This document shows positions 18,235 through 26,217 of a DNA stretch of 64,000 nucleotides, one piece after another. The notes below the pieces were generated by a model. That model searched no databases. It had not been told where the DNA came from and was given only the letters and a program-made list of their open reading frames with translations. Position 1 is the first letter of the stretch; each line of letters starts with the position of its first letter. The position numbers and the translations under genes are program-made. This DNA comes from Tepidisphaeraceae bacterium (GTDB taxonomy: Bacteria > Planctomycetota > Phycisphaerae > Tepidisphaerales > Tepidisphaeraceae). The DNA lies in contig DASYHQ010000017.1 in assembly GCA_035998445.1 (NCBI GenBank), positions 62,001 through 126,000 of the forward strand, in the 5' to 3' direction.

Positions 18235-19509
18235 TTACTTCTTCGGGCCGCCCGAGGGCTCCATCGCGGCCAGTTGTTCGGGTGTGTGCAGCAGCTTGCT
18301 GTAGCTGTCGGGCTCGACCAGGCCGTCGCTGTTCCAGACGATCTTGAACTGACCGTCGGCCTGAATCTCACCGATGTACACCGGCTTGTAGGTGTGCTGG
18401 TTCGACTCGTGCATTTTCTTCTTGCCACCCGGCGCATCGAACTCCATGCCGTACACGGCTTTGCGCACCGCGTCGACGTCGAACGAGCCGGCCTTCTCGG
18501 CGGCGGCGGCCCAGACCTTCACGCCGTAGTACGCGGCTTCGATCGGATCATCCGTCACGCGGCTGTCGCCACCGGGCAGGTTGTTCCGCTTGCAGAAGTC
18601 CTTGAACGCCTGCACGAACTTCTTGTTCTCGGGCGTGTCGATGCTCTGGAAGTAGTTCCAGGCGGCCAAGTGGCCCACCAGCTTGCTCGTATCCATCGCG
18701 CGCAGCTCGTCCTCGGCGACCGAGAAGGCGATGATCGGGCAGTCGTCGGCCGTCAGGCCCTGGTTGGCAAACTCGGTGTAGAACGGCACGTTCGAGTCGC
18801 CGTTGATCGTCGACAGCACGACCGCGCCCCCACCGGCGCTGAACTCCTTAATTTTGCTGACGATCGTCTGGTAATCCTGATGATGGAAGGCGGTGTACTC
18901 TTCCATGATGTTCGACTCGGGCACGCCGCTCTTGATCAGGAACGCCTTCAGCACCTTGTTGGCGGTGCGGGGGAAGACGTAGTCGGTGCCCAGCAGGTAG
19001 AACTTCTTGGCGCCCAGTTCCTTGATCGCGTAGTCGGCCGCCGGCACGAGCTGCTGATTGGGGCTGGCGGCGGTGTAGAAGACGTTCAGCGACTGTTCCT
19101 CACCCTCGTACTGCACGGGGTAGAACAGCAGCGCGTTGTACTCCTCGAACGTCGGCAGGCAGCTCTTGCGGCTGACCGAGGTCCAGCAGCCAAACGTGGC
19201 GGCGACCTTGTGCTGCGTGATCAGTTCCTTGGCCTTCTCGTTGAACAGCGGCCAATCGCTGGCAGGGTCGACGACCACCGGCTCGATCTGCTTCCCGAGC
19301 ACGCCGCCCTTGGCGTTGATCTCCTCGGCGGCCATCAGCACCACGTCCTTCAGCGACGTCTCGCTGATCGCCATCGTGCCGCTCAGCGAGTGCAGCACGC
19401 CGATCTTCACCGTCTCCTGCGCCATCGCGCTCGAGGCGAACGCGATACCGCACGTGGCGACCGCCAGCGCGAGGCTGCGCGTGGCCTTGGTCAGCAAACT
19501 CTTCATCAT
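18235..19509 (-). CDS. urtA: urea ABC transporter substrate-binding protein UrtA
   Basis: A 424-residue periplasmic binding protein. The signal peptide is 1-30 (ending ASSAMAQ). The mature part ETVKIGVLHSLSGTMAISET is diagnostic of UrtA/FmdD-type proteins. Further family phrases are CWTSVSRKSCLPTFEEYN, FYPVQYEGEEQSLNVFYTGA-like, YLLGTDYVFPRTAN and ARVTDDPIEAAYYGVK-like. The ribosome binding site GGGAGGA is 7 bases before the first ATG. It is the first gene of urtA-urtBC-urtD-urtE. No urease genes are in the window, so urea breakdown must be encoded elsewhere. Confidence 0.96.
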   Translation of the reverse strand: MMKSLLTKATRSLALAVATCGIAFASSAMAQETVKIGVLHSLSGTMAISETSLKDVVLMAAEEINAKGGVLGKQIEPVVVDPASDWPLFNEKAKELITQHKVAATFGCWTSVSRKSCLPTFEEYNALLFYPVQYEGEEQSLNVFYTAASPNQQLVPAADYAIKELGAKKFYLLGTDYVFPRTANKVLKAFLIKSGVPESNIMEEYTAFHHQDYQTIVSKIKEFSAGGGAVVLSTINGDSNVPFYTEFANQGLTADDCPIIAFSVAEDELRAMDTSKLVGHLAAWNYFQSIDTPENKKFVQAFKDFCKRNNLPGGDSRVTDDPIEAAYYGVKVWAAAAEKAGSFDVDAVRKAVYGMEFDAPGGKKKMHESNQHTYKPVYIGEIQADGQFKIVWNSDGLVEPDSYSKLLHTPEQLAAMEPSGGPKK

Positions 19510-19725
19510 GAAAGATTCCTCCCGTCAAAGCGGTGACACCGGCAGCTCGACCCGCGCGGGCCGTAGCGCCGAGCACTCCTTGATGCGTAAAAGTTGGACA
19601 AACGACGAAAACGAATCGACTTCCCACAAACCGTCTGCACAAAACCGGACCAGCGGGGACACCAAGAGCTGGGACGAACGCCCGGTTCGACAACCCCGGC
19701 TCTACCCTCCCGCCGAGTGGGTCAT

Positions 19726-19741
19726 AACAAAGCCAGTGCCA
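19726..19741 (-). promoter_or_regulatory. possible sigma-54 promoter of the urt operon
   Basis: On the minus strand TGGCAC-TGGCT-TTGTT resembles the sigma-54 -24/-12 consensus TGGCAC-N5-TTGCW with one mismatch at the important -12 C. It lies about 215 bases before the urtA start. Nitrogen-controlled urt operons often use sigma-54. The mismatch makes this a weak candidate. Confidence 0.25.
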
Positions 19742-19994
19742 TTGCATCGACGGGAGCGAATGTCTTGGGAAAGGCTCGTTTCGACATCAGGAATGGGGGT
19801 CAGACGCCTTAGGAGAGAGATCGACCGTTCAGAATCGCGCGCAGAAAGTAGGCGTTTGAAGTGGAACGACGCGCCGTTGCGCACGCTGTTGAAGCAGGTC
19901 CGCCACGCGGGGGTTGACCGATGACGCGTTGGTCAAGGGTCCCTCATAGACACCTATATAGATGTAAACGCGCGCTCTTCGTTGATCAGGGACG

Positions 19995-20098
19995 TGTCAT
20001 CCCGATGGGAGGCATGCCGACCTGACCATCTCCCAAAGCCGAGAACCCTCTGTTGATTGAAATCCCTCAGGTCGTCTGAGACTCCCATCGGGATGACG
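19995..20098. repeat. family-2 inverted repeat, copy 2 (degenerate)
   Basis: It starts TGTCATCCCGATGGGAGGCA and ends ACTCCCATCGGGATGACGA; the inner arms CCTGACC/GGTCGTC are diverged. It is part of a 1.37-kb gene-free stretch (19510-20880). That stretch holds the urtA leader and promoter region, this repeat, and family-1 copies D and E with an inserted element. No gene was seen in it. Confidence 0.75.
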
Positions 20099-20150
20099 AG
20101 TGCGCGCGATGCAACAGGGTTATGTCCGCCAGCCCTAAGGACCTCTTCGT

Positions 20151-20352
20151 CTCACGTAGCACGGGCGGCCCGCCCGTGGAGCCGCGGTACTCCGCGGTGC
20201 CGGACGGTACTCCGTCTGAGCTAAGAGCGCAAGCGATCTGTACTTCCGACTCGTCAGTCAGTCCCTTCGCTGGCGCGATTGCTGATTCGGATGGAGTACC
20301 ATCCGATGCGTCGGGGTACCGACGCCATGGGCGAGCCGCCCATGCTACGGGA
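20151..20352. repeat. compound family-1 element, copy D, with six palindromes
   Basis: Left arm: CACGGGCGGCCCGCCCGTG, then CCGCGGTACTCCGCGG, then GGACGGTACTCCGTCT. Right arm: GGATGGAGTACCATCC, then GCGTCGGGGTACCGACGC, then CATGGGCGAGCCGCCCATG. Each block is a separate palindrome and the two arms mirror each other in order, with different bases but preserved pairing. CACGTAGC and GCTACGG mark the outer ends. Confidence 0.8.
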
Positions 20353-20375
20353 AGATCGAGCCCGCCTCCGCTCCG

Positions 20376-20672
20376 ACCGTGGCAGGGGCGTCTCGCCCAA
20401 TGCTCGTCGTAAGGCCGAGCGATGCTATCAACGGGTCACCGCTTGACCGGCGCGGCAAGCCAAGTATCAATTTCCTAATTCCAATCCACATGCATGGGGC
20501 GAGACGCGGTTCTGTTGAAAACACTCATTGTTGAACGCCAAGACGCCAAGAACGCCAAGGTAGGAAAGAAGAGATAAGCGGATTCTCTTGCCGTCTCTTC
20601 GCTTGGCGTCCTCGGCGTCTTGGCGTTCAATGTTCTTTTCAACGGAGCCGCAAGACGCCCATGCCACGGTAA
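20376..20672. repeat. family-1 paired palindrome, copy E, interrupted
   Basis: Left unit CCGTGGCAGGGGCGTCTCGCCC at 20377-20398. The right unit CATGGGGCGAGACG stops at 20506 and resumes as CCCATGCCACGG from 20658. The break is filled by a separate inverted-repeat element. Confidence 0.8.
20507..20649. mobile_element. small non-coding inverted-repeat element inserted in copy E
   Basis: A 143-base insertion bounded by GCGAGACG on the left (20499-20506) and GCAAGACG on the right (20650-20657), an 8-base near-duplication with one mismatch. Its ends are inverted (CGGTTCTGTTGAAAA and TTTTCAACGGAGCC), and inside them lies a longer inverted repeat GAACGCCAAGACGCCAAG...CTTGGCG...GTCTTGGCGTTC. It has no coding capacity, so it would be mobilised in trans, like a MITE. 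Confidence 0.6.
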
Positions 20673-20880
20673 AGGCGAGCGCGAGCGCGTGCTTCAACGC
20701 ACTCAGACGGTCAGCCGGAGAACTGGACCGCCATGGCCTTTTCGGAACCCTCCGAATCATCCTCTGAGCTCGCCCAGATTCTCTCCGTCTGAAGTTCAAC
20801 TTAGCACCCCCCTCCCCCTCAGACTCGATTTTCACACCCTAATCGGCGACAATCCCGCGACACCTTACATACAGGACTCT

Positions 20881-22065
20881 ATGAACGACGTACGTATCGG
20901 CATCATCGGTTTCGGCAACATGGGACAGGCGCACGCGGGCTATATGGCCACGGTGAAGGGCGCCAAGATCGGCGCGATCGGCGACGTGGACGACGCCAAG
21001 CGCAAGTCGGCGGCCGAGAAATACGGCGTGCCGACGTTCGCCCACCATCGCGAACTGCTCGCCTCGGGCACGTGTGACGCGGTCATCGTCGCCACGCCCC
21101 ACTACGACCACGTGCCGGTCGCTCGCGACGCGTTCGAGCACAAGCTGCACGTGATGATCGAGAAGCCCGTCGCCGTCTCGGTGACGGCCGCCCGCGAGAT
21201 CAACGAGGCCGCCGCCCGCCACCCTAATCTGCGGTTCGGCATCATGTACAACCAGCGCACCAACCCCCTGTACCGCAAGATGCGCGACCTGATCGCCGAG
21301 GGCGAGCTGGGCGAGGTGACGCGCGTCACCTGGATCGTCACCAACTGGTTCCGCACCTGGACCTACTACGGTTCCGGCGGCTGGCGCGCCACCTGGGCCG
21401 GGGAAGGTGGCGGCGTGCTGATCAACCAGTGCCCCCACAACCTCGACTTGCTCCAGTGGATCACCGGCCTGATGCCCAACCGCGTGACGGCCGTCGGCTT
21501 CGTCGGCAAGACCCACCCGATCGAGGTCGAGGACGAGATGAGCGCCATCCTGGAATACCCCAACGGCGCCATCGGGCACTTCGTCACCTCCACCGGCGAG
21601 GCCCCCGGCACCAACCGCCTGGAGATCTGCGGCGACCGTGGCAAGATGATCTCCGAGGACGGGAAGCTGACCTTCTTCCGCACCCGCGCCAGCGTCTCCG
21701 AGACCAACAAGACCTCGTCCAACGGGTTCACCAGCCCCGAGACGTGGAAGTTCGACATCCCCATCCACCACAACAGCGAGATGGAGCACAAGATCGTCAC
21801 CCAGCGGTTCGTCGACGTCATCCGCCAGGGCCGGCCCAACAGCGATTTGTTCGCCGAGGGCACCGAAGGCGTGCGCGGGCTGGAGATCGGCAACGCGATG
21901 ATGATGAGCGGCCTGAATCGCCAGCCGATCACCCTGCCGATGGACGGCGCCGCCTACGACGCCTTCCTGATCGAGAACGCCACCAAGTACGGCGGCCGCA
22001 AGACCCTCACCGCCCGCCCCGCCGCAGGCGCCGCGGTCGACATGAACGCCAGCTTCGGACGGTAG
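20881..22065 (+). CDS. Gfo/Idh/MocA family NAD(P)-dependent oxidoreductase
   Basis: A 394-residue dehydrogenase. The N-terminal Rossmann fold has GIIGFGNMGQAHAGY (about 7-21), and the conserved lysine motif reads MIEKPVAVSV (near residue 97). The C-terminal alpha/beta domain has GGGVLINQCPHNLDLLQWI, the usual metal-free substrate pocket with the His-Asn-Asp segment. The substrate is likely a sugar or inositol derivative; the family cannot be resolved further by eye. It stands alone, with repeats upstream and a strong terminator downstream. The start is the ATG before NDVRIGI; a longer in-frame reading runs into repeats. Confidence 0.92.
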   Translation: MNDVRIGIIGFGNMGQAHAGYMATVKGAKIGAIGDVDDAKRKSAAEKYGVPTFAHHRELLASGTCDAVIVATPHYDHVPVARDAFEHKLHVMIEKPVAVSVTAAREINEAAARHPNLRFGIMYNQRTNPLYRKMRDLIAEGELGEVTRVTWIVTNWFRTWTYYGSGGWRATWAGEGGGVLINQCPHNLDLLQWITGLMPNRVTAVGFVGKTHPIEVEDEMSAILEYPNGAIGHFVTSTGEAPGTNRLEICGDRGKMISEDGKLTFFRTRASVSETNKTSSNGFTSPETWKFDIPIHHNSEMEHKIVTQRFVDVIRQGRPNSDLFAEGTEGVRGLEIGNAMMMSGLNRQPITLPMDGAAYDAFLIENATKYGGRKTLTARPAAGAAVDMNASFGR

Positions 22066-22101
22066 TACCTGCCTTCGAGCAGAGGCAACGCCAAACGCAA
22101 A

Positions 22102-22136
22102 AACGCCACGGCTTGGATCACCCAAGCCGTGGCGTT
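22102..22136 (+). terminator. rho-independent terminator after the Gfo/Idh gene
   Basis: AACGCCACGGCTTGG, loop ATCAC, CCAAGCCGTGGCGTT, then CTCGTTT. The stem is a perfect 15 bp and starts 36 bases after the stop. The A-rich sequence before it could also serve the opposite strand. Confidence 0.8.
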
Positions 22137-22187
22137 CTCGTTTAACAACCGCACCGTGAATCGCGCGTCACCCCTGCCCGTTGCCAA

Positions 22188-22218
22188 GTTTAGCCGCTGG
22201 CACGCCCGCGGCTAACCC
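22188..22218. repeat. family-3 short inverted repeat (GTTTAGCCGC...), copy 1
   Basis: GTTTAGCCGCTGGCACGCCCGCGGCTAACC, a short form of the TTTAGCCGCG...CGCGGCTAAA family. It lies between two convergent genes and could help termination of the secreted-protein gene on the minus strand. Confidence 0.6.
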
Positions 22219-22250
22219 GGATCGACGCGATCTGAGGACGACCGGATCGT

Positions 22251-25142
22251 TCATCCGACGATGACAGAGTCCAAGTTGACACCCGCGTCGGTCGTGCTGG
22301 TCAGGCGGAGCAGGTTGCTGCCGGCCTTGAGGTCCAGCGTGAGCGTGACCACGTTCCAGTTATTCCACGAGCCGGTGCTGGGCATCGCGACGTTGGTGTA
22401 CGCGACGACGTTGTTCACCGACACGCTCAACGGCCGGCTGGCCGTGTCACCATTGGCGTAGCGCAGTTGTACGGTCGTGGGCCCGGCGAACTCGCCCTCG
22501 ATCTGCATCTGGACGTACGCTCCGGTGCCACCGAAATCGGCGTAGCCGGCGCCGGTGTAGCCGGGGTGCTTCGTATCGACGGCGACGTCGTTGCGGGTGG
22601 CGTTCTCGGCCTGGTAGGTGGTAACGCCCGTAACCAGGAGCGAGTCGAGGTTGGGGCCACCGGCGTCGAGCGCCCGCAGTACCACCGAGTCGTAGCCGAG
22701 GGTGGGCCACTGGGGTAGGTGCACGGTGACCGTCCGCCAGTTGGTCCACGAACCGGTGGATGGGAACGCGATCGTGCTGACGCGGTAGCCTTCGCTGTAG
22801 AGGTCGACCGGCCGGTCGGCGCCGCTACCGTTGGCGTACCGGAACTCAAGGGCAACCGGCCCGAGCGTGTCGCGCCTGACGAACAACTCCGCGATTGAGT
22901 CCTTTCCCCCGAAGTCAGCGTAACCAATGCCGGTGAAGCCGGCGTGTTCCTTGCCGATCGTGGTGCCGGACCGAAGCTGTTGCAGCGCCGCATCAACGGG
23001 TGGGTTGGCCGCCGGCATCTGGAGGAACCCGCTGCGGACGGTGAGCGAATCGAGGTTAGGTCCATCGAACCGGCGGACGACAAGGCGGATCGTGTTGACA
23101 CCGCTGGACAGTCTGACGCCGATCTGGACGTTGCTCCATTCCGACCAAGACGGGGTGTTCGGGAAGAAGTACTCCCCAATGTTGACGCCGTTGACGATGA
23201 CGTCCGTCGTTCGGTCGTCCGCACCGCCATGGGAGTAGCGGAAGTCGAGGACGTGCGGCCCATCGGTCGGGACATTTACGGTAAAGTTCACGCCCGACTC
23301 GCGATTGCCAAAGTCGGCGTACCCACTGCCAGTGTAGCCGGCGTGTTCACTTGTGACGATGGTCCCACCGAAGGGTGACGCCGATTCGGCCTCAATTCTG
23401 GCCGTGGGGACGAGGGGGGTGACCGTCATCTGGTCAACGTTGGGGCCACCGTCCCCGGTGGTGGCGACGATCCGGATGTCGTTGCCACCGGCCAGCAGGT
23501 ACGAATCGGTGGTGACGGTTGCCCAGTTGTTCCAGCCACCGGTCGGCGCGAACTGAAGCGTGACGTTCCGGCCGTTGATGGAGATGTTCATCGGGCGGTT
23601 GGTCATGCCACCGTTGGCATAGCGGATGGCCAGTTGGGTCATGCCACCCGCGTTGCGGTTGACGGTGAACGCGGCGCCCGACCCACCGCCGGCAAAGTCG
23701 GCGTAGCCGGTGCCGTTGTAACCCCCATGCTGACTGGCGGCGACGGTGCCGCCGGTCAACCATGCCGACTCGGCCTGCAACGTCACCGGTGTCCCGCTGT
23801 CGTCAACCGGGTCGCCATCAAGGCGGTACAGGATCGTCCCCGGGAAGGACATGTTGTTCCGAAAGTCAACCGCGCCACCTGCGACGACGATGTGGCCCGA
23901 GGGGTCGTTAGCGATGCCAAAAGTATATGCGGTCTCGAACGGATGATAATAGAATCGCAGCGACGCGCCGTACGGTGTTCCGCTATTCTCGGGCGCGAAC
24001 GTCGTGTCCGGCGACAGATCCGTAGCAAGGTAACGCGAGACATACGACGACGAGTAACCGGACGATCCCGTGACCGTCAGCCGTCCATTAGCATAGGCAA
24101 TCGCTGCGCCGGTAGCCCTCCACCCCGTGCCAGTGTTGTAACTGGTCTCCACCATCCGGCTGGCCTTCAAGTCGCCAGTGGGATCGAGCAGCATAAGACC
24201 GAGGTTCGTCACACGGTCAAAAGATTCGTTGGATCGCGTGGCATCGCCCGAGAGCGCCACGTCGCCATTTGGCAGCACGACCAGATCATTCAGCGAGCCG
24301 CCCTTCCCGTCCGCAAAGAGGTAGGAGCTTTGCGTGAAGACATCCGTGGCGCGGGTGCCGTTGCTGTTCAACGCAAAGACGTTGAACCCCGAGCCGCCGC
24401 TGCCGCTGCCGACGACGATCTTGCCCGTCGGCAGTATGCCGATCGCGCGTCCGGGGAGCCCGTCGGCGGCCGTCGTGCGGTAATACCCGGTGCCTCCGGC
24501 GAACGTGGTATCGGTCGCGCCGGAAACGGTCAGCCGGCCCACGACGGTTCCGTAGTCAGGGTCGGTTTGCCTAATGGTAACGCTAGGCGTCACGCTGCCC
24601 ACGAGCAGCACCTTCCCATCGGCCTGCAGCGCGATGTCGGCAACGTGATCGTTGATCGTGCCGACGTGCCACGTGCGCTTGCCGTCGTCGCTGAACGATG
24701 TGTCGAGCGTGCCGTTGGCGTTCAGTCGAACGATGGCGAAGTCGGTGCCGACGTCGAACGTCGAGGTCGTGAATCCGCCGACCACGATCTTGCCCTGTGG
24801 CGTGAGCGCGACGGCGGTCGCGTAGTCGTCGTCGCGCAAATCCACGTACGCCAAGCCGTCGCCGCTGAAGGTGGTGTCGAGCGTGCCGTTGACGTTGTAG
24901 CGCGCGACGATCATGTCGCGGTCGCCGGTGGTCGTGTTCCCGACGGCGATGATCTTGCCATCCGTCTGGACGACCGTCGCGTTGAACTGGGCGTTGGCCA
25001 GCGTCGGGGCGAACCCACCGGCCCCGAACGTCGTGTCGAGGTCGGACGCCGACAGAAGCGTGCGGGCCTCCAGTTGCTCGATGCACTTGGCAAGCCGAGC
25101 GGACGCCGAATTATTACGATGTTGATGTTTGTGAGCGCGCAT
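22251..25142 (-). CDS. secreted LEPR-XLL protein with delta-60 repeats and four carbohydrate-binding-like modules
   Basis: A 963-residue extracellular protein. The N-terminal CIEQLEARTLLSA (about 21-33) is the planctomycete LEPR-XLL motif, preceded by a basic stretch. Residues about 35-440 contain delta-60/beta-propeller-like repeats (LDTTFGAGGF, DGKIIAVGNT, NGTLDTTFSGDG, ADGKVLLVGS). From about 450 come four modules of 115-130 residues like CBM6/CBM35 (LQAESAWLTGGTVAASQHGG, GYADFGGKDS, GGWNNWATV, LRYANG). The protein ends in LDSVIVG with no visible sorting tail. It probably binds polysaccharide at the cell surface; no catalytic motif was seen. The start is the ATG before RAHKHQHRNN; the longer frame is in a repeat-poor promoter region. 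Confidence 0.85.
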   Translation of the reverse strand: MRAHKHQHRNNSASARLAKCIEQLEARTLLSASDLDTTFGAGGFAPTLANAQFNATVVQTDGKIIAVGNTTTGDRDMIVARYNVNGTLDTTFSGDGLAYVDLRDDDYATAVALTPQGKIVVGGFTTSTFDVGTDFAIVRLNANGTLDTSFSDDGKRTWHVGTINDHVADIALQADGKVLLVGSVTPSVTIRQTDPDYGTVVGRLTVSGATDTTFAGGTGYYRTTAADGLPGRAIGILPTGKIVVGSGSGGSGFNVFALNSNGTRATDVFTQSSYLFADGKGGSLNDLVVLPNGDVALSGDATRSNESFDRVTNLGLMLLDPTGDLKASRMVETSYNTGTGWRATGAAIAYANGRLTVTGSSGYSSSYVSRYLATDLSPDTTFAPENSGTPYGASLRFYYHPFETAYTFGIANDPSGHIVVAGGAVDFRNNMSFPGTILYRLDGDPVDDSGTPVTLQAESAWLTGGTVAASQHGGYNGTGYADFAGGGSGAAFTVNRNAGGMTQLAIRYANGGMTNRPMNISINGRNVTLQFAPTGGWNNWATVTTDSYLLAGGNDIRIVATTGDGGPNVDQMTVTPLVPTARIEAESASPFGGTIVTSEHAGYTGSGYADFGNRESGVNFTVNVPTDGPHVLDFRYSHGGADDRTTDVIVNGVNIGEYFFPNTPSWSEWSNVQIGVRLSSGVNTIRLVVRRFDGPNLDSLTVRSGFLQMPAANPPVDAALQQLRSGTTIGKEHAGFTGIGYADFGGKDSIAELFVRRDTLGPVALEFRYANGSGADRPVDLYSEGYRVSTIAFPSTGSWTNWRTVTVHLPQWPTLGYDSVVLRALDAGGPNLDSLLVTGVTTYQAENATRNDVAVDTKHPGYTGAGYADFGGTGAYVQMQIEGEFAGPTTVQLRYANGDTASRPLSVSVNNVVAYTNVAMPSTGSWNNWNVVTLTLDLKAGSNLLRLTSTTDAGVNLDSVIVG

Positions 25143-25390
25143 GGCGTGTTTGACCTCGTTCGAACAAGCGAATGGTGGGACGCAACAAAATAACGATCGA
25201 AGCCCCTCGAGAGGACGGATCGGCCAAATGCGTGTGGTCACCCGGACACACGCGATCGACGGTCGATCCACGATACCGCACACCCTAATTGAACGGACGA
25301 AGCAATGTCAATCAGCAATCCGCGTGGCGTGCCGGTGCAGTCGCACGTCGACACGCGAGACCGGTTATACGGATTGGGTTTGATTCCTGC

Positions 25391-25456
25391 GCGTACCACG
25401 GGCGGCTCGCCCGTGTCTTGCCGTAACAAACACGGTCGGGCCGCCCGTGGTACGGC
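25391..25456. repeat. family-1 paired palindrome, copy F
   Basis: GTACCACGGGCGGCTCGCCCGTG and CGGGCCGCCCGTGGTACGG, 10 bases apart. Weaker outer arms GGATTGGGTTTGA and TTGAACCCGATCC extend it to about 25370-25495. It fills the 409-base gap upstream of the VOC gene. No gene was seen in the gap. Confidence 0.8.
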
Positions 25457-25551
25457 AGATCAACGCGTACGTATTGAACCCGATCCGTACTACTTCTGCG
25501 CTTGCCCCGCTGCGGTTGAAATGCATGGCCGCAGCGGCGAGCATCAGCCAC

Positions 25552-25947
25552 ATGCAGCTTTCCGTTGAACACGTCGCGTGGCAGGTGGACGATCCCGTCG
25601 CGGTCGCGCAGTGGTACGTGAGGCACCTGGGCTTCCGGGTCGTCCGCCGGAACGACAACGACCCCGCCCGCACGCACTTCCTGGCCGACGCCGGCGGGCG
25701 GTGCGTCGTCGAGATCTACCGCAACCCCGCGGCCAGCGTGCCCAACTACCGCGCGATGCACCACCTGCACCTGCACCTGGCCCTGGCCGTGACCGACCCA
25801 CGGGCCACGCGCGACGCGCTGCTGGCGGCCGGCTGCACGGTCGACGACGACCTCCGCACCACGCCCGCCGGCGACCAGCTCTGCATGCTGCGCGACCCGT
25901 TCGGCTTCGCCGTCCAGCTGTGCAGGCGCGCCCGCCCGCTGATCTGA
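25552..25947 (+). CDS. VOC-superfamily (glyoxalase/dioxygenase-like) protein
   Basis: A 131-residue single-module VOC protein. The N-terminal strand is LSVEHVAWQVDDPVAVAQWY with a possible metal His (H7), the middle segment is CVVEIYRNP with a Glu, the second half is HLHLALAVTDPRATRDAL, and it closes with MLRDPFGFAVQLC. The closing Glu of true glyoxalase I (ELIQ/ELLE) is replaced by Gln. The metal site may therefore be incomplete and the reaction is unknown. The start was chosen at the ATG before QLSVEHV. An in-frame ATG nine codons upstream is possible. Confidence 0.82.
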   Translation: MQLSVEHVAWQVDDPVAVAQWYVRHLGFRVVRRNDNDPARTHFLADAGGRCVVEIYRNPAASVPNYRAMHHLHLHLALAVTDPRATRDALLAAGCTVDDDLRTTPAGDQLCMLRDPFGFAVQLCRRARPLI

Positions 25948-26030
25948 CCGCGGTCGAGCGGGGGCCGGTGGTGCTGCTGCGCGACGCCGTGGGACAACGG
26001 GCGGGCAAGGCCGCGTCATCGCCACCTGTC

Positions 26031-26112
26031 GCGTCCCAAGTTTAGCCGCGGGCTTGCGCGCGATGGAAGCAAACATGCCACCGCGAGCAAGCTCGCGGCG
26101 AAACCCGGGACG
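26031..26112. repeat. family-3 inverted repeat (TTTAGCCGCGGGCTTG...), copy 2
   Basis: Left: GCGTCCCAAGTTTAGCCGCG and GGCTTGCGCGCG. Right: CGCGAGCAAGCTCGCGGCGAAA and CCCGGGACGC. It lies in the gap between convergent genes, about 85 bases after the VOC stop, and could terminate both. Confidence 0.75.
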
Positions 26113-26217
26113 CTACGGTTGGAACTGACGCGCGATACGGTCGACAAACGCTGCGACGCGATTGTGACATCGTGCGATCCCGCGACGAAGGGAGGCGGCA
26201 GGGGGCGGCGGCGGGGG

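Noticed and set aside
20620-20880. Longer N-terminus for the Gfo/Idh protein at 20881
   Set aside because: The upstream in-frame codons lie in repeat DNA. The Rossmann fold begins directly after the chosen ATG.
25447-25551. Longer N-terminus for the VOC protein
   Set aside because: The extra residues are not VOC-like and run into the family-1 repeat. The ATG before QLSVEHV begins the fold.
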